From positions 47,085-111,084 of the forward strand of contig PENC01000027.1 in the NCBI GenBank assembly GCA_003674045.1: 64,000 nucleotides of DNA, read 5' to 3'. The position numbers and the translations under genes were made by a program. Under the pieces are notes generated by a model. It searched no databases and was not told the origin of the DNA. It worked only from the letters and a program-made list of their open reading frames with translations. Positions 1 through 8,910 of this stretch are shown here, piece by piece; the stretch's first letter is position 1, and each line of letters begins with the position of its first letter. Source of the DNA: Streptomyces griseocarneus. Its GTDB lineage: Bacteria; Actinomycetota; Actinomycetes; Streptomycetales; Streptomycetaceae.

Positions 1-35
1 GCCCTGCGGAGCATGCGCATACAGCTGAGCCGGCC

Positions 36-1145
36 ATGAGCGCCGAGCGTCCGCTGACCCGTACCGAACGGCGAGCGACGCTGAGCGCGTCCCTGGCCGG
101 TGCGGTCTGCGCCATCGCGGCAGCGTATCTGCTGCTCGTCACCGTGCCGGGCATGCGGGCGGAGGAACGGGCCTTCCGGACCGCGATCCCGTGCCGCTCC
201 GACGCGGTGGACCGGCGGTGCCTGCGGCCCGAGGCCGCCACCGTCGACATGACCGAGGAGGTCGTATCCGGCAAGTCGGTGCGCCACTGGCTCTCGGTCA
301 CCCAGGACGACGGCACACGGCACCGCATCGAGATGGCCGTCGGCGGCTCGGTGTGGTCGAACGCGAAGCCCGGCGACCGGGTCACCGTCATCTACTGGCA
401 CGGCAAGAGCCGCTTCGTCGACGCCCACAACCTGCGGGCCCCCACCGAGCAGGACCCCCGCGGCAACTACCGCCTCCCGTACTCGATCGCCCTCGGGCTC
501 GTCCCCGTGACGGCACTGTGCCTGTGGATCGCCTACTGGTACGGACGCCGCTCCCGCACGTCACCGCTGCTTTCGCCGTGGCAGGTGGCCGTTCCCACAG
601 GCGGAGCGTTGATCCTGGCGCTCGGCGCCGCCGCCACCCCGTGGCTCGTGCACGGCGCCTGGATGCCTCTGCTGATCACCGCGGGGCTCGCTGTCCCCGT
701 GGTCATCTACATCGTGATGGCGTCGCTCGCCGCGCGCCGGGAGTGGAAGACGACCGACACGTACCCGGTGAGGCCCCTCACGTCCATGACCGAGGAGATC
801 TTCGGCGGACAGATCCTCGGCGACGTGCCGTACGCCGTCTCCGGCTACACCACGCTCATCGCCGGTCCCGGCGCCCGCTTCGCCTCCAGCCCCGACCCGA
901 CCGGGAAGTTCGCCCGGCGCGAGGCCGCGCCCACGCTGACCGCCCTGCGGACGCGGCCCCCGTACCGCACGGACTCGGAGAAGCTGCAGATCGACCCGCG
1001 GGCATACGTGGTGGAGTGCGTCGACGGCGACAAGAAGGTGCTGGTGATAACGGACGAGAAGCACGCCCCCCTGGTGATGGGGGCGCTGCTCCCGAAGCCG
1101 GGGGCGACCCCGGGGACGGCCCCGGCAGCGCCGACAGTGCCGTAG
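36..1145 (+). CDS. Integral membrane protein of unknown function
   Basis: A 369-aa protein with about four hydrophobic segments, near residues 19-40, 148-168, 184-205 and 207-230. A polar loop of about 100 residues between the first and second segments probably faces outside. The C-terminal part (about 250-369) is soluble and ends in a Pro/Ala-rich tail. I do not recognise a catalytic motif. The general plan (one N-terminal helix, exported loop, helix cluster) resembles Streptomyces DUF3592-like membrane proteins, but this is only a resemblance. The start is ATG at 36. It is convergent with the DUF5063 gene, and a strong hairpin lies between them. Confidence 0.7.
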   Translation: MSAERPLTRTERRATLSASLAGAVCAIAAAYLLLVTVPGMRAEERAFRTAIPCRSDAVDRRCLRPEAATVDMTEEVVSGKSVRHWLSVTQDDGTRHRIEMAVGGSVWSNAKPGDRVTVIYWHGKSRFVDAHNLRAPTEQDPRGNYRLPYSIALGLVPVTALCLWIAYWYGRRSRTSPLLSPWQVAVPTGGALILALGAAATPWLVHGAWMPLLITAGLAVPVVIYIVMASLAARREWKTTDTYPVRPLTSMTEEIFGGQILGDVPYAVSGYTTLIAGPGARFASSPDPTGKFARREAAPTLTALRTRPPYRTDSEKLQIDPRAYVVECVDGDKKVLVITDEKHAPLVMGALLPKPGATPGTAPAAPTVP

Positions 1146-1151
1146 AAGCCA

Positions 1152-1201
1152 CCGGTCCGGTTCGTTCACCGGGGCCGTCCCGGAGGGACGAACCGGACCG
1201 G
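1152..1201. terminator. Bidirectional hairpin terminator
   Basis: A perfect 14-bp inverted repeat, CCGGTCCGGTTCGT at 1152-1165 and its complement at 1188-1201, lies between two convergent genes. There is no U-tract, as is usual in Streptomyces. Confidence 0.6.
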
Positions 1202-1211
1202 GGAGCGGCGT

Positions 1212-1871
1212 CTACGAGTGGGTACGCAGCCCCAGCGGGCCCGCGATCTCGGCCGCCATGACGCGGCCGGCCTCCTCCGCGAGCTGCTCCTCCGTCGCCC
1301 CGGCGTCCGTGTCGAGCCCGTCCAGCTCGTCCAGCGGCTGGTCGAGGCGGACGTGGGCCACCAGGGACTGGAGGGCGCGGAGAGCGGCAGAGGCGGTGGG
1401 GCCCCAATTGGACAGATACGAGAACTGCCACCACCAGAGCGCCTCGCTCACGCGCCCGTCGCGGTAGTGGGCCATCCCGTGCCGCAGGTCGGTGATGATG
1501 TCGGCGAGGTCGTCCGAGATCCGGCAGGCGACGGGCGCGCTGCGCGGCACATACGGGTCGAAGACCTCGGAGTAGACATCCACCGGGTCGAGCAGGCGGG
1601 CGAAGCGCTCGCGCAGCTCGTCCACGTCCGGCTCGGGACCGACATCCGGCTCGTACCGCTCGTCCGGCACGAAGTCCTCGTGCGCGCCGAGCCTGCCGCC
1701 CGTGAGGAGGAGCTGCGAGACCTCCAGCAGCAGGAACGGCACGGCACTGTCGGGCTCGTCACCGCGCGAGACCTCGGTGAGCGCGACGATGAAGCTCTCG
1801 ATCGAGTCCGCGATCTGAACGGCGAAGTCGTCGGGAGCGCGCTTGGCGTCATGCAGCGTTGCGTCAGACAT
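1212..1871 (-). CDS. DUF5063 domain-containing protein
   Basis: A 219-aa acidic soluble protein starting MSDATLHDAKRAP. It matches the DUF5063 family that follows recR in many Streptomyces; its function is unknown. I place the start at 1871 because this ATG overlaps the recR stop by 8 bases (ATGTCTGA), a typical translational-coupling arrangement. A longer reading frame upstream would run deep into recR. It is the last gene of the dnaX - ybaB - recR - DUF5063 minus-strand group, which suggests co-expression with recombinational repair functions. No metal site or signal peptide is visible. Confidence 0.8.
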   Translation of the reverse strand: MSDATLHDAKRAPDDFAVQIADSIESFIVALTEVSRGDEPDSAVPFLLLEVSQLLLTGGRLGAHEDFVPDERYEPDVGPEPDVDELRERFARLLDPVDVYSEVFDPYVPRSAPVACRISDDLADIITDLRHGMAHYRDGRVSEALWWWQFSYLSNWGPTASAALRALQSLVAHVRLDQPLDELDGLDTDAGATEEQLAEEAGRVMAAEIAGPLGLRTHS

Positions 1872-2463
1872 CGAGAAGTCGTCTCCCTTCGAAGGCACGC
1901 CCGAGCGTGACCTCGTCGGCGTATTCAAGATCTCCACCGACGGGCAGACCACTGGCGAGCCGCGTGACCTTGAGCCCCATGGGTTTCACCATGCGCGCGA
2001 GGTACGTGGCCGTGGCCTCCCCCTCCAGATTGGGGTCGGTGGCGAGAATCAGCTCGGTGACGGTGCCGTCCGCGAGCCGCGTGAGCAGCTCCCGGATGCG
2101 CAGGTCGTCGGGGCCGACGCCCTCGATGGGGCTGATGGCCCCGCCGAGCACGTGGTAGCGGCCGCGGAACTCACGGGTCCGCTCGATCGCGACGACGTCC
2201 TTGGACTCCTCCACGACACAGATCACCGCGGGGTCGCGGCGCGGGTCCTGGCAGACCCGGCACCGCTCCTCCTGGGCGACATTGCCGCAGACGACGCAGA
2301 ACCGGACCTTCGCCTTGACCTCGGTCAGGGCGTGGGCGAGCCGACGGACGTCGGCGGGCTCGGCCTGAAGGATGTGGAAGGCGATCCGCTGCGCGCTCTT
2401 GGGACCGACGCCGGGCAGCCTGCCCAGTTCGTCGATGAGGTCCTGGACCACGCCTTCATACAC
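1864..2463 (-). CDS. recR: Recombination protein RecR
   Basis: 199 aa, the normal length for RecR. RecR works with RecF/RecO to load RecA at gapped DNA. Visible parts are an N-terminal helix-hairpin-helix (LPGVGPKSAQRIAFHIL, about residues 14-30), a four-Cys zinc finger (CVVCG...CRVC, about 57-72) and a Toprim region starting CVVEESKDVVAIE (about 79). The start is GTG at 2463. It follows the YbaB-family gene by 93 bp and overlaps the DUF5063 gene by 8 bp. The dnaX-ybaB-recR order is a widely conserved bacterial gene order. Confidence 0.96.
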   Translation of the reverse strand: MYEGVVQDLIDELGRLPGVGPKSAQRIAFHILQAEPADVRRLAHALTEVKAKVRFCVVCGNVAQEERCRVCQDPRRDPAVICVVEESKDVVAIERTREFRGRYHVLGGAISPIEGVGPDDLRIRELLTRLADGTVTELILATDPNLEGEATATYLARMVKPMGLKVTRLASGLPVGGDLEYADEVTLGRAFEGRRLLDV

Positions 2464-2556
2464 GGATCGAGTACTCCTTCTGCGTCTTGGATTGTGGTGT
2501 CGGAGGCGCGCCCCCGGAAAGGCCCTGGAGCCTTGGCCGGAGCCTTGGCTGAAGCC

Positions 2557-2889
2557 TTAGAAGGGCAGGCCGGGGATGCCGCCGAGGCCCGCGGTCAGCG
2601 GCCCGAGCTTCTGCTGCTGGAGCTGCTGGGCGGCCGCGTTCGCGTCCCGGACGGCGGCGACGACGAGGTCGGCGAGGGTCTCGGTGTCCTCGGGGTCGAC
2701 GGCCTTGGGGTCGATGACCAGGCCCTGGAGCTCACCGGAGCCCGTGACCGTGGCCTTCACCAGGCCGCCGCCCGCGCTGCCCTCGACGGGCGTACGGGCG
2801 AGCTCCTCCTGGGCCGCGGCGAGGTCCTGCTGCATCTTCTGGGCCTGCTGGAGCAGCTGCTGCATGTTCGGCTGACCACCGGGGATCAC
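2557..2889 (-). CDS. YbaB/EbfC family nucleoid-associated protein
   Basis: 110 aa. Members of this family are small dimeric DNA-binding proteins encoded between dnaX and recR. The protein has the expected N-terminal coiled-coil (MQQLLQQAQKMQQDLAAAQ, from about residue 9) and the conserved central V-K-A-T-V-T-G-S-G-E-L and V-V-A-A-V-R-D-A-N segments. It ends in a Gly/Pro-rich tail. I chose the GTG at 2889, which gives the family-typical VIPGGQPNMQQ beginning. The ATG eight codons later is an alternative. The frame continues far upstream without a plausible start. Confidence 0.93.
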   Translation of the reverse strand: MIPGGQPNMQQLLQQAQKMQQDLAAAQEELARTPVEGSAGGGLVKATVTGSGELQGLVIDPKAVDPEDTETLADLVVAAVRDANAAAQQLQQQKLGPLTAGLGGIPGLPF

Positions 2890-3209
2890 GGTTGGCTCCT
2901 GGCTGTCGACTGCGTTGCTTGGGTCTTGCTCGGTACTGCTTCGGTAGCCCGAGCCTACGTGGTCGGGGCGGGGGACGCGCCATGTTGTGGACGGCCGTTG
3001 CGAACCGCCTGCGGCGGGCTCGACCGGGGTGGGTTCCCCCCGCTGCGGGGTGCCGCTTTCCTGCGGGGCGCCGCCTGGTGCGGCGGGGCGCCCACGAGCT
3101 CGGTCGGCGGTGTTCGTCCGGCGTGTGCGGGTCGTGTGTGGCTGATCGCGCTCACGCGGCGGAGCCGTATGTCGAAACAGCCCCGCGCCCCTTGCGGAGC
3201 TACTCGTTG
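2890..3209. other. 320-bp gap between dnaX and the ybaB-type gene
   Basis: I see no gene here. The stretch is GC-rich with hairpin potential. The clearest hairpin is at about 3066-3093, with GGGCGCC/GGCGCCC arms that can fold as a terminator or attenuator between dnaX and the downstream genes. The part near 3140-3200 (GTGTGTGGCTG, CCCCGCGCCCCTTGCGG) looks like a worn fragment of the intergenic element described at 51.2 and 62.3 kb. A separate promoter for ybaB-recR may lie here. Confidence 0.4.
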
Positions 3210-5480
3210 CTACTCGTTCGCGGTCTCCTCGATCACCGTCGCGCCCAGTTCGCGGACGATCAGGTCGTGGCCGGTCAGGGCCGAGTCGACGAGATCCGGG
3301 TCGTCCTCCTCCGGCATGTCGTCCTCGGGGGCGACCGGCGGGGGCTCCGGCTCCCGGTACGCCGGGGCGGGCGCGGGCGCCGCGGACGCCTGCGGCGCAG
3401 GAGCGGCAGGCGGTGCCGCCTGCGGTTGCGCCTGGGGCCTCGGGGCCGGGGCAGGCGCCGCGGCAGGGGCACCCATGCCACCGGAACGGTGCCCACCGGC
3501 GTAGTTCACGGCCATGCCGCCGCCACCCGCACCACCACCCGCGGGCGCGACGACCAGCTCGACCTTCCACTGGACGTTCAGCGCGTCGGTGAGGGCCTGG
3601 CGGAGCACGTCCTCGCTGCCGCTGTTCGCGAAGCTGTCCCGTGCTCCCGCGCTGGCGAAGCCGACCTGGAGCGTGGTCCCGTCGAAACCGACGATCTCGG
3701 CGTTCTGGCTGAGGACGATCCACGTGAAACGCCTGCGGTTCTTGACCGCCTCCAGGATGTTCGGCCACATCTGCCGCACCTGGGACGCGTCACCGACCGG
3801 CTGGACCGCCGCGGACCCGGGCTGCTGCCCATACCCGGCGGGTGCCGCCGCGGGAGCGGGCTGGGCGGGCGCGGCCGGGGCGGGAGCCCCCTGGCCGGGA
3901 GCGGCCGCCGTCGGCCACGCACCGGCACCCGGCTTCGCCGCGGACGGCCAGGCACCCGCGGTGCGCGCGGCCTCGGCGGGTGCAGCGGGTGCCGCGGGCG
4001 CGGCCTGGGCGGGCGCCGCAGCCGTCGGCCAGGCACCCGCCTGCGGCGCGGCGGGCGCGGGTGCGGGAGGTGCGGACGGGGCGGGAGCCGCGGGCTGCTG
4101 CTGGGGAGCCGCAGGGGCAGGGGCGTACGCGGCCGGAGGAGCCGCCTGGGCCGGAGGAGCCGCCTGGGCGGCAGGGGGCGCCACCGCGGCCCGCGCGGCC
4201 GCGGGCCCGGAGAGCCCGGCGGGAACGCCGTGAGCGGCGTCCGGCCCCGGTGCGTATCCAGCGGCCAGGCCGCCGCCCGCGACCGGTGCACCGCCACCGC
4301 CACCCGTGAAACCGCCGGCCAGGGCACCGCGCTCCAGCTTCTCCAGCCGTGCCTGCATCGACCGCTCGTCGTCGAAGGCGGCGGGCAGCAGCACCCGCGC
4401 GCAGATCAGCTCGAGCTGGAGCCGCGGCGAGGTCGCGCCGCGCATCTCGGTCAGCCCCGCGTTGACCAGGTCGGCGGCGCGGCTGAGCTCGGCGGAGCCG
4501 AAGACGGAGGCCTGGGCCTGCATGCGCTCCACCACGTCCACGGGGGCGTCGATCAGGCCCTTCTCCACGGCGTCCGGCACCGCGGCGAGGATCACGAGGT
4601 CGCGCAGGCGCTCCAGCAGGTCGGCGACGAAGCGGCGGGGGTCGTTGCCGCCCTCGATGACGCGGTCCACGACCTCGAACGCGGCGGCGCCGTCGTTCGC
4701 CGCGAAGGCGTCCACCACGGCGTCCAGCAGCGAGCCGTCCGTGTAGCCGAGGAGCGACGTCGCCATGGCGTATGTCACACCGTCCTCGGCGGCACCGGCG
4801 AGGAGCTGGTCCATGACGGACATCGAGTCACGCACGGAACCGGCGCCCGCCCGCACCACCAGCGGCAGCACGCCCTCCTCGACGGGGATCGCCTCGCGGC
4901 CGCACACCTCGCCGAGGTAGTCCCGCAGGGTGCCGGGCGGGACGAGGCGGAACGGGTAGTGGTGCGTACGCGACCGGATCGTCCCGATGACCTTCTCGGG
5001 CTCCGTGGTCGCGAAGATGAACTTGAGGTGCTCCGGCGGCTCCTCGACCACCTTCAGCAGGGCGTTGAAGCCCGCCGAGGTGACCATGTGGGCCTCGTCG
5101 ATGATGTAGATCTTGTAGCGGCTGGATGCGGGGCCGAAGAAGGCCTTCTCGCGCAGCTCACGGGCGTCGTCCACACCACCGTGGGAAGCGGCGTCGATCT
5201 CGATGACGTCGATCGACCCGCGGCCGTTGCGCGCGAGGTCCTGGCAGGACTGGCACTCGCCGCAGGGCGTGGGCGTGGGGCCCTGCTCGCAGTTCAGGCA
5301 GCGGGCGAGGATGCGCGCGCTGGTCGTCTTGCCGCAGCCGCGCGGGCCACTGAACAGATACGCGTGATTGACCCTGTTGTTCCGCAGCGCCTGCTGCAAC
5401 GGGGTGGTGACATGCTCCTGCCCGATGACCTCGGCGAAGGACTCGGGACGGTAACGGCGGTAGAGCGCGAGGGACGACAC
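3210..5480 (-). CDS. dnaX: DNA polymerase III subunits gamma/tau
   Basis: 756 aa. This is the clamp-loader ATPase of the replisome. Motifs in order are Walker A GPRGCGKTTSA (about 46-56), the zinc site CLNC...CGECQSC (about 61-80), Walker B/DEAH in IIDEAHMVT (about 128), and the SRTH sensor region. After the AAA+ core comes a long Ala/Pro/Gln-rich linker (about 390-600) that contains GAWP(T/S)AA repeats. A C-terminal tau-type domain carries MWPNILEAVKNRRRF. I start at GTG 5480 (VSSLALYRRYRPESF), the conserved family N-terminus. An in-frame TTG ten codons upstream is less likely. It heads the replication/repair group. Confidence 0.95.
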   Translation of the reverse strand: MSSLALYRRYRPESFAEVIGQEHVTTPLQQALRNNRVNHAYLFSGPRGCGKTTSARILARCLNCEQGPTPTPCGECQSCQDLARNGRGSIDVIEIDAASHGGVDDARELREKAFFGPASSRYKIYIIDEAHMVTSAGFNALLKVVEEPPEHLKFIFATTEPEKVIGTIRSRTHHYPFRLVPPGTLRDYLGEVCGREAIPVEEGVLPLVVRAGAGSVRDSMSVMDQLLAGAAEDGVTYAMATSLLGYTDGSLLDAVVDAFAANDGAAAFEVVDRVIEGGNDPRRFVADLLERLRDLVILAAVPDAVEKGLIDAPVDVVERMQAQASVFGSAELSRAADLVNAGLTEMRGATSPRLQLELICARVLLPAAFDDERSMQARLEKLERGALAGGFTGGGGGAPVAGGGLAAGYAPGPDAAHGVPAGLSGPAAARAAVAPPAAQAAPPAQAAPPAAYAPAPAAPQQQPAAPAPSAPPAPAPAAPQAGAWPTAAAPAQAAPAAPAAPAEAARTAGAWPSAAKPGAGAWPTAAAPGQGAPAPAAPAQPAPAAAPAGYGQQPGSAAVQPVGDASQVRQMWPNILEAVKNRRRFTWIVLSQNAEIVGFDGTTLQVGFASAGARDSFANSGSEDVLRQALTDALNVQWKVELVVAPAGGGAGGGGMAVNYAGGHRSGGMGAPAAAPAPAPRPQAQPQAAPPAAPAPQASAAPAPAPAYREPEPPPVAPEDDMPEEDDPDLVDSALTGHDLIVRELGATVIEETANE

Positions 5481-5576
5481 ACCTACGACGATATCGGGCC
5501 CCACTGACAAGTGGCCTCGATCACAGATCCCGCCCGGACCGGCACCCCCGGCGAAGCCTCACCAGGCCCCCGGAAA

Positions 5577-5680
5577 CGCAAGGGCCCCCCACGCACCCGC
5601 CAGAGCCCACCTACCCTTGCTGCCTTCCGGCCCTGGGGGAGTTCAGTGAGATAGCGCCACGTGAGGGGCTTGCCCCCCAG
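5577..5680 (-). ncRNA. ffs: Bacterial small signal recognition particle RNA (4.5S/scRNA)
   Basis: On the minus strand the segment folds as the SRP RNA hairpin. The conserved Ffh-binding region reads GCCGGAAGGCAGCAAGGGUA (complement of about 5612-5631), with the opposite-strand CUGAACUCCCCCAGG. The outer ends GCAAGCCCCUCACG and CGUGGGGGGCCCUUGC pair, which sets the ends to within a few bases. It lies between dnaX and tRNA-Ser. Confidence 0.9.
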
Positions 5681-5794
5681 CCTAGCCGATCCCGTCCCCT
5701 GCTCGTGCCCCCTCCCCCACCTCGAACCCTCCTCCGCCCCCTCCGCGGATCACGTGTTCGCGAGCACCCCTCAGCGTCTTGTATTGTTTCTCCC

Positions 5795-5882
5795 GGAGGA
5801 TTCGCCTAGAGGCCTAGGGCGCACGCTTGGAAAGCGTGTTGGGGGCAACCCCTCACGAGTTCGAATCTCGTATCCTCCGCCA
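5795..5882 (+). tRNA. tRNA-Ser (anticodon GGA)
   Basis: Acceptor arms GGAGGAT (5795-5801) and ATCCTCC (5872-5878) pair. Discriminator G is at 5879 and the CCA end is encoded (5880-5882). The anticodon arm CACGC-TTGGAAA-GCGTG places GGA at 5829-5831. A long variable arm (TTGGGGGCAACCCCT) is typical of class II tRNA-Ser, and the T loop TTCGAAT is intact. A TATTGT hexamer at 5782-5787 may be the -10 box. Confidence 0.97.
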
Positions 5883-5900
5883 GTGCCTCACCGGGCACTA

Positions 5901-5938
5901 CCGAAGGCCCCGACCGGGAAACCGGCCGGGGCCTTCGG
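5901..5938. terminator. Hairpin terminator after tRNA-Ser
   Basis: CCGAAGGCCCCGaCCGG and CCGGcCGGGGCCTTCGG pair around a GAAA tetraloop (16 pairs, one A/C mismatch). It lies between tRNA-Ser and the convergent CU044_5270-type gene and can serve both. Confidence 0.75.
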
Positions 5939-5954
5939 CGTTGTCCGATGCCCC

Positions 5955-6986
5955 TCAGGGAATCTGCCGCGCCTTGTCGACGACCGAGCGTTCCAGGATC
6001 GCGTCGGCCCGGACCAGGGTGCCCGCCTCGCCGCGCTCGCCGGTCCTGGTGAGATACGTGCGGCTGCCGAGGAAGTTCAGGTCCTGCTTGCCGAAGATCC
6101 ATTCGGTGCGTTCGCCGAGCCGGTGGTCCTCGCGGGCGATGGCGACGCCGTGGCGGCCGTCCGCGTCGACGGCGTCCGGCAGCTGCACCACACCAGGGAT
6201 CTTCGCCGCGGCCTTGTAGAGGGCGGCCTCGGTCGCGGACGGCATGGCGGCCCTCCCCAGCAGGGCGCCGAACGTGTTGAAGACGGTCTGGTCGAAGTCC
6301 TGTCCCCGGACGGGCCTGGTCTCCTTGCGGAGGCGTTCGTAGAGGGCACCGGGGTCGGCGGGCAGGGCGGCCAGCCATGCGTACGTGGGCCGGTCGATGC
6401 CCGCCGGAACCCTGTCGGCGCCGGAGACGGGCACGAACTCCCCGTCCTCGCGGAAGACCCCGACGTCACTCGTCGGGCGCGGGTCCTGGGGCACCCAGTC
6501 CTCCCGCTCCTTGAGCTTTCCGGCCTTGACCGGCTTGATGTGGGCGGTCTCGGTGGCCACGCTCCGCACGTAGACGTACTGGTCGTCCCGCACCGGCCCG
6601 GTGTCCGTCCTCGACGCCACGGCGGCGATCCGGTCCAGCAGCACCACGGCCTCTCGCGCGCTGCCCGGCTCGGACAGCGGGACCCGTGCCTCCGGCGACC
6701 GGTCGTGCTCCCCGGGCAGGCCGGTGATCGCCAGGGCGCCCGCCACGACCGCCGCCGCGAGGGGCAGCGCGAAGGCGGGCCGCAGCAGCGGCCGGGGCGA
6801 CCAGGACCGCGACCAGGACCGCGACCGGGACTCGGCGGCGGCGGGCCGCCGGGGGCGGTCGCCGTCGATGGCGCGCATCAGCAGCTCCTTGTGATGCCGG
6901 TGACGGTCCGGCGGCAGGTCCCGCTCGGCCGGGGGCGGCAGCAGCCGGGCGAGTTCTTCGGCGACGGAGCGGTCGGGAGCGTTCAT
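5955..6986 (-). CDS. CU044_5270 family protein (probable ECF sigma partner)
   Basis: 343 aa, starting MNAPDRSVAEELARLLPPP. A short cytoplasmic N-terminal part is followed by one transmembrane helix (about 80-100, FALPLAAAVVAGALAITGL) and a large extracytoplasmic domain. The family is found next to ECF sigma genes in actinobacteria. The start ATG overlaps the sigma gene stop (ATGA, 4 bp), so the two are translationally coupled. The topology fits a membrane-anchored regulator of the sigma factor, but I see no zinc-binding HxxxCxxC anti-sigma motif, so an anti-sigma role is inference. It is convergent with tRNA-Ser. Confidence 0.8.
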   Translation of the reverse strand: MNAPDRSVAEELARLLPPPAERDLPPDRHRHHKELLMRAIDGDRPRRPAAAESRSRSWSRSWSPRPLLRPAFALPLAAAVVAGALAITGLPGEHDRSPEARVPLSEPGSAREAVVLLDRIAAVASRTDTGPVRDDQYVYVRSVATETAHIKPVKAGKLKEREDWVPQDPRPTSDVGVFREDGEFVPVSGADRVPAGIDRPTYAWLAALPADPGALYERLRKETRPVRGQDFDQTVFNTFGALLGRAAMPSATEAALYKAAAKIPGVVQLPDAVDADGRHGVAIAREDHRLGERTEWIFGKQDLNFLGSRTYLTRTGERGEAGTLVRADAILERSVVDKARQIP

Positions 6987-7606
6987 CGGGCTTCCTCCTG
7001 GACGGTCAGAGCCGCCAGTGCGGCCGTACTTCCTGCTGTCGTGCGGCTGACGGGGCGCGTACGCCCGGAGTCCGCGCCGAGCTGTTCGTCGGTCAGCCGG
7101 CGGAGCCGGGCCCGGGCGCGGGAGAGGCGGGACCGCACCGTGCCCACCGGAACGCCCAGGGCCGCGGCGGCCTGCGCGTAGTCCAGGCCGGACCACACGC
7201 ACAGCGCCAGCACCTCGCGCTCCGGACGGCGCAGCGCCTCCAACGCCCGGCGCATGGCGTCCAGTTCGCGGACGCCGTCGACGCGCGACGCCGATTCGTC
7301 GGCGAAGTCCAGCACCTGATCGGTCGTCGGACGGCGGGCCAGGAAGGCCATTCGGCGGCGCAGCCCGCGATTGGCGTTGCGCGCCTTGTTGGTGGCGATG
7401 CCCAGGAGCCACGGCCGCAGGGAGTCCCCCTCCGGCTCCACCTTCTCCCGCGTGCGCCACGCCTCCAGGAAAGTCTCGGACATCACCTCCTCCGCCGCGG
7501 ACCAGTCGCCCGTCAGCCGAAAGGCATGGTTGTAGACGGTCCGCGCGTGCTCCTCGTAGAGCTCGGCGAACGCTTCGCGGTCACCCGCCCGTACGCGGTC
7601 GCGCAT
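6983..7606 (-). CDS. ECF-family RNA polymerase sigma factor
   Basis: 207 aa. Region 2 spans about residues 10-80 (AFAELYEEHARTVYNHAFRL, then WLLGIATNKARN). Region 4 spans about 115-170 (LPEREVLAL-like RRPEREVLALCVWSGLDYAQ and a helix-turn-helix GVPVGTVRSRLSRARARL). No extra C-terminal domain is present. It starts at ATG 7606, divergent from the SpoIIE phosphatase, with about 130 bp between them for both promoters. It is followed with 4-bp overlap by the CU044_5270-type membrane protein, which probably controls it. The target genes cannot be read from the window. Confidence 0.93.
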   Translation of the reverse strand: MRDRVRAGDREAFAELYEEHARTVYNHAFRLTGDWSAAEEVMSETFLEAWRTREKVEPEGDSLRPWLLGIATNKARNANRGLRRRMAFLARRPTTDQVLDFADESASRVDGVRELDAMRRALEALRRPEREVLALCVWSGLDYAQAAAALGVPVGTVRSRLSRARARLRRLTDEQLGADSGRTRPVSRTTAGSTAALAALTVQEEAR

Positions 7607-7737
7607 GCACGCACCTCAGTCCTTTTCCGTTCATGACCAGTACCTCTCCGCACCCCGGAGACCGTTCCGGTGACCCGCGTCACAGAGTGACGACGCCGGA
7701 AGGATCTACACTCGGCGTACACATTCGGTCACGAACG

Positions 7738-8877
7738 ATGCCGACCAGTCAGAGCTCGATGTACTTATCGTCCAGATATGCTGACATTGTGCTCAAGCCT
7801 GGACAGTCGTGGCTCCGTCGCCTCTCCGGCCAGTGGTCGCCTGTTCTGCTGTCGCCGGTACTCCTGACCGTGGTCATCGCCAGCCTGGCGTACACCACGC
7901 CCAGGAGCATGGCCTTCAGCCGCCTGCTGCCTGCGGCCCCCGCCCTCGCCGCGGCCATGTGGCCCGTGCTCCCCACCGTTCTGCTGGGGACCGTGTGCTT
8001 CCTGCTCATGGTCGGCCTCGGCATCGTCTTCCCCGACCTGGGGGTGTGGTGGACCGGGGCGGGCATCGTCGCGGTCACCGTGGCGGCCGCGTACGGCAGT
8101 CACGTCCGGCTCCAGCGGGAGCAGACCCTCCTCCAGGTCCGCCTCGTCGCCGACGCGGCGCAGCAGGTGGTGCTGAGCCCGATCCCCCGCTGCTTCAAGA
8201 ACGTCGAGATCGAGTCGCTGTACCTGGCGGCCGCGGCCGAGGCCCGCATCGGCGGCGACTTCTACGAGGTGGCCGACACGCCGTACGGGGTCCGGCTGCT
8301 CATCGGCGACGTACGCGGCAAGGGCCTCCCGGCGGTGGGAACGGCCGCGGCGATGGTCAACTCCTTCCGGGAAGCGGCCTACGACGAGCCCGGCCTGAGC
8401 GGCGTCGCGCGCCGGCTGGAGGCCAGCAGCACCCGCCACAGCGCCGCGTTCCCGCCCGAGGACCTGATGGAGCGCTTCGCCACCGCGCTGTTCGTCGAGA
8501 TCTCGCACGAGGACCGCCGGATCAGCGTCCTCAACTGCGGACACCCGCCACCGCTGCTCCTGAACCAGGGGCGGCTCCGCACCCTGGAGCCCACCGCCCC
8601 CTCGCCGCTCCTCAACCTCGCGGACCTCATCGGCGACGACTACAGCGTCGACACCTTCGCCATCGCCCCCGGCGACCAGCTGCTCCTCTACACCGACGGC
8701 GTCACCGAGGCCCGTGGCCGCGACGGCGAGTTCTTCCCCCTGGCGGACTGGATGCGGCAGCAGACGGCGGACCGCCCGCGCGATCTCCTCGACGGGCTCC
8801 ACCGCGACCTCCTCCTCTACAGCAACGGAGGTCTCGACGACGACATCGCGGCGCTGGCCGTGCGCCTGGAGGCGTAG
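7738..8877 (+). CDS. Membrane-bound PP2C/SpoIIE-type serine phosphatase
   Basis: 379 aa from ATG 7738. The N-terminal third holds three or four hydrophobic segments (about 20-40, 50-85, 90-110) with no recognised sensor domain. The C-terminal part is a PP2C/SpoIIE phosphatase with the metal-binding GGDFYEV (about 205-211), GDVRGKG, LLYTDGVTEAR and LDDDIAALAV motifs. Such enzymes dephosphorylate anti-sigma-factor antagonists or similar Ser/Thr phosphoproteins. No STAS or kinase partner is adjacent. In-frame starts further upstream (7633) or at GTG 7789 are possible; the family gives no firm N-terminus. Confidence 0.88.
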   Translation: MPTSQSSMYLSSRYADIVLKPGQSWLRRLSGQWSPVLLSPVLLTVVIASLAYTTPRSMAFSRLLPAAPALAAAMWPVLPTVLLGTVCFLLMVGLGIVFPDLGVWWTGAGIVAVTVAAAYGSHVRLQREQTLLQVRLVADAAQQVVLSPIPRCFKNVEIESLYLAAAAEARIGGDFYEVADTPYGVRLLIGDVRGKGLPAVGTAAAMVNSFREAAYDEPGLSGVARRLEASSTRHSAAFPPEDLMERFATALFVEISHEDRRISVLNCGHPPPLLLNQGRLRTLEPTAPSPLLNLADLIGDDYSVDTFAIAPGDQLLLYTDGVTEARGRDGEFFPLADWMRQQTADRPRDLLDGLHRDLLLYSNGGLDDDIAALAVRLEA

Positions 8878-8910
8878 CCGCCTGCCGGTCGGAGCGATTC
8901 CCCGTCGGCG

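Noticed and set aside
2557..3768. 403-codon minus-strand frame covering the ybaB gap and the end of dnaX
   Set aside because: Only the last 110 codons match the YbaB family; the rest is a GC-rich open frame antisense or overlapping to dnaX.
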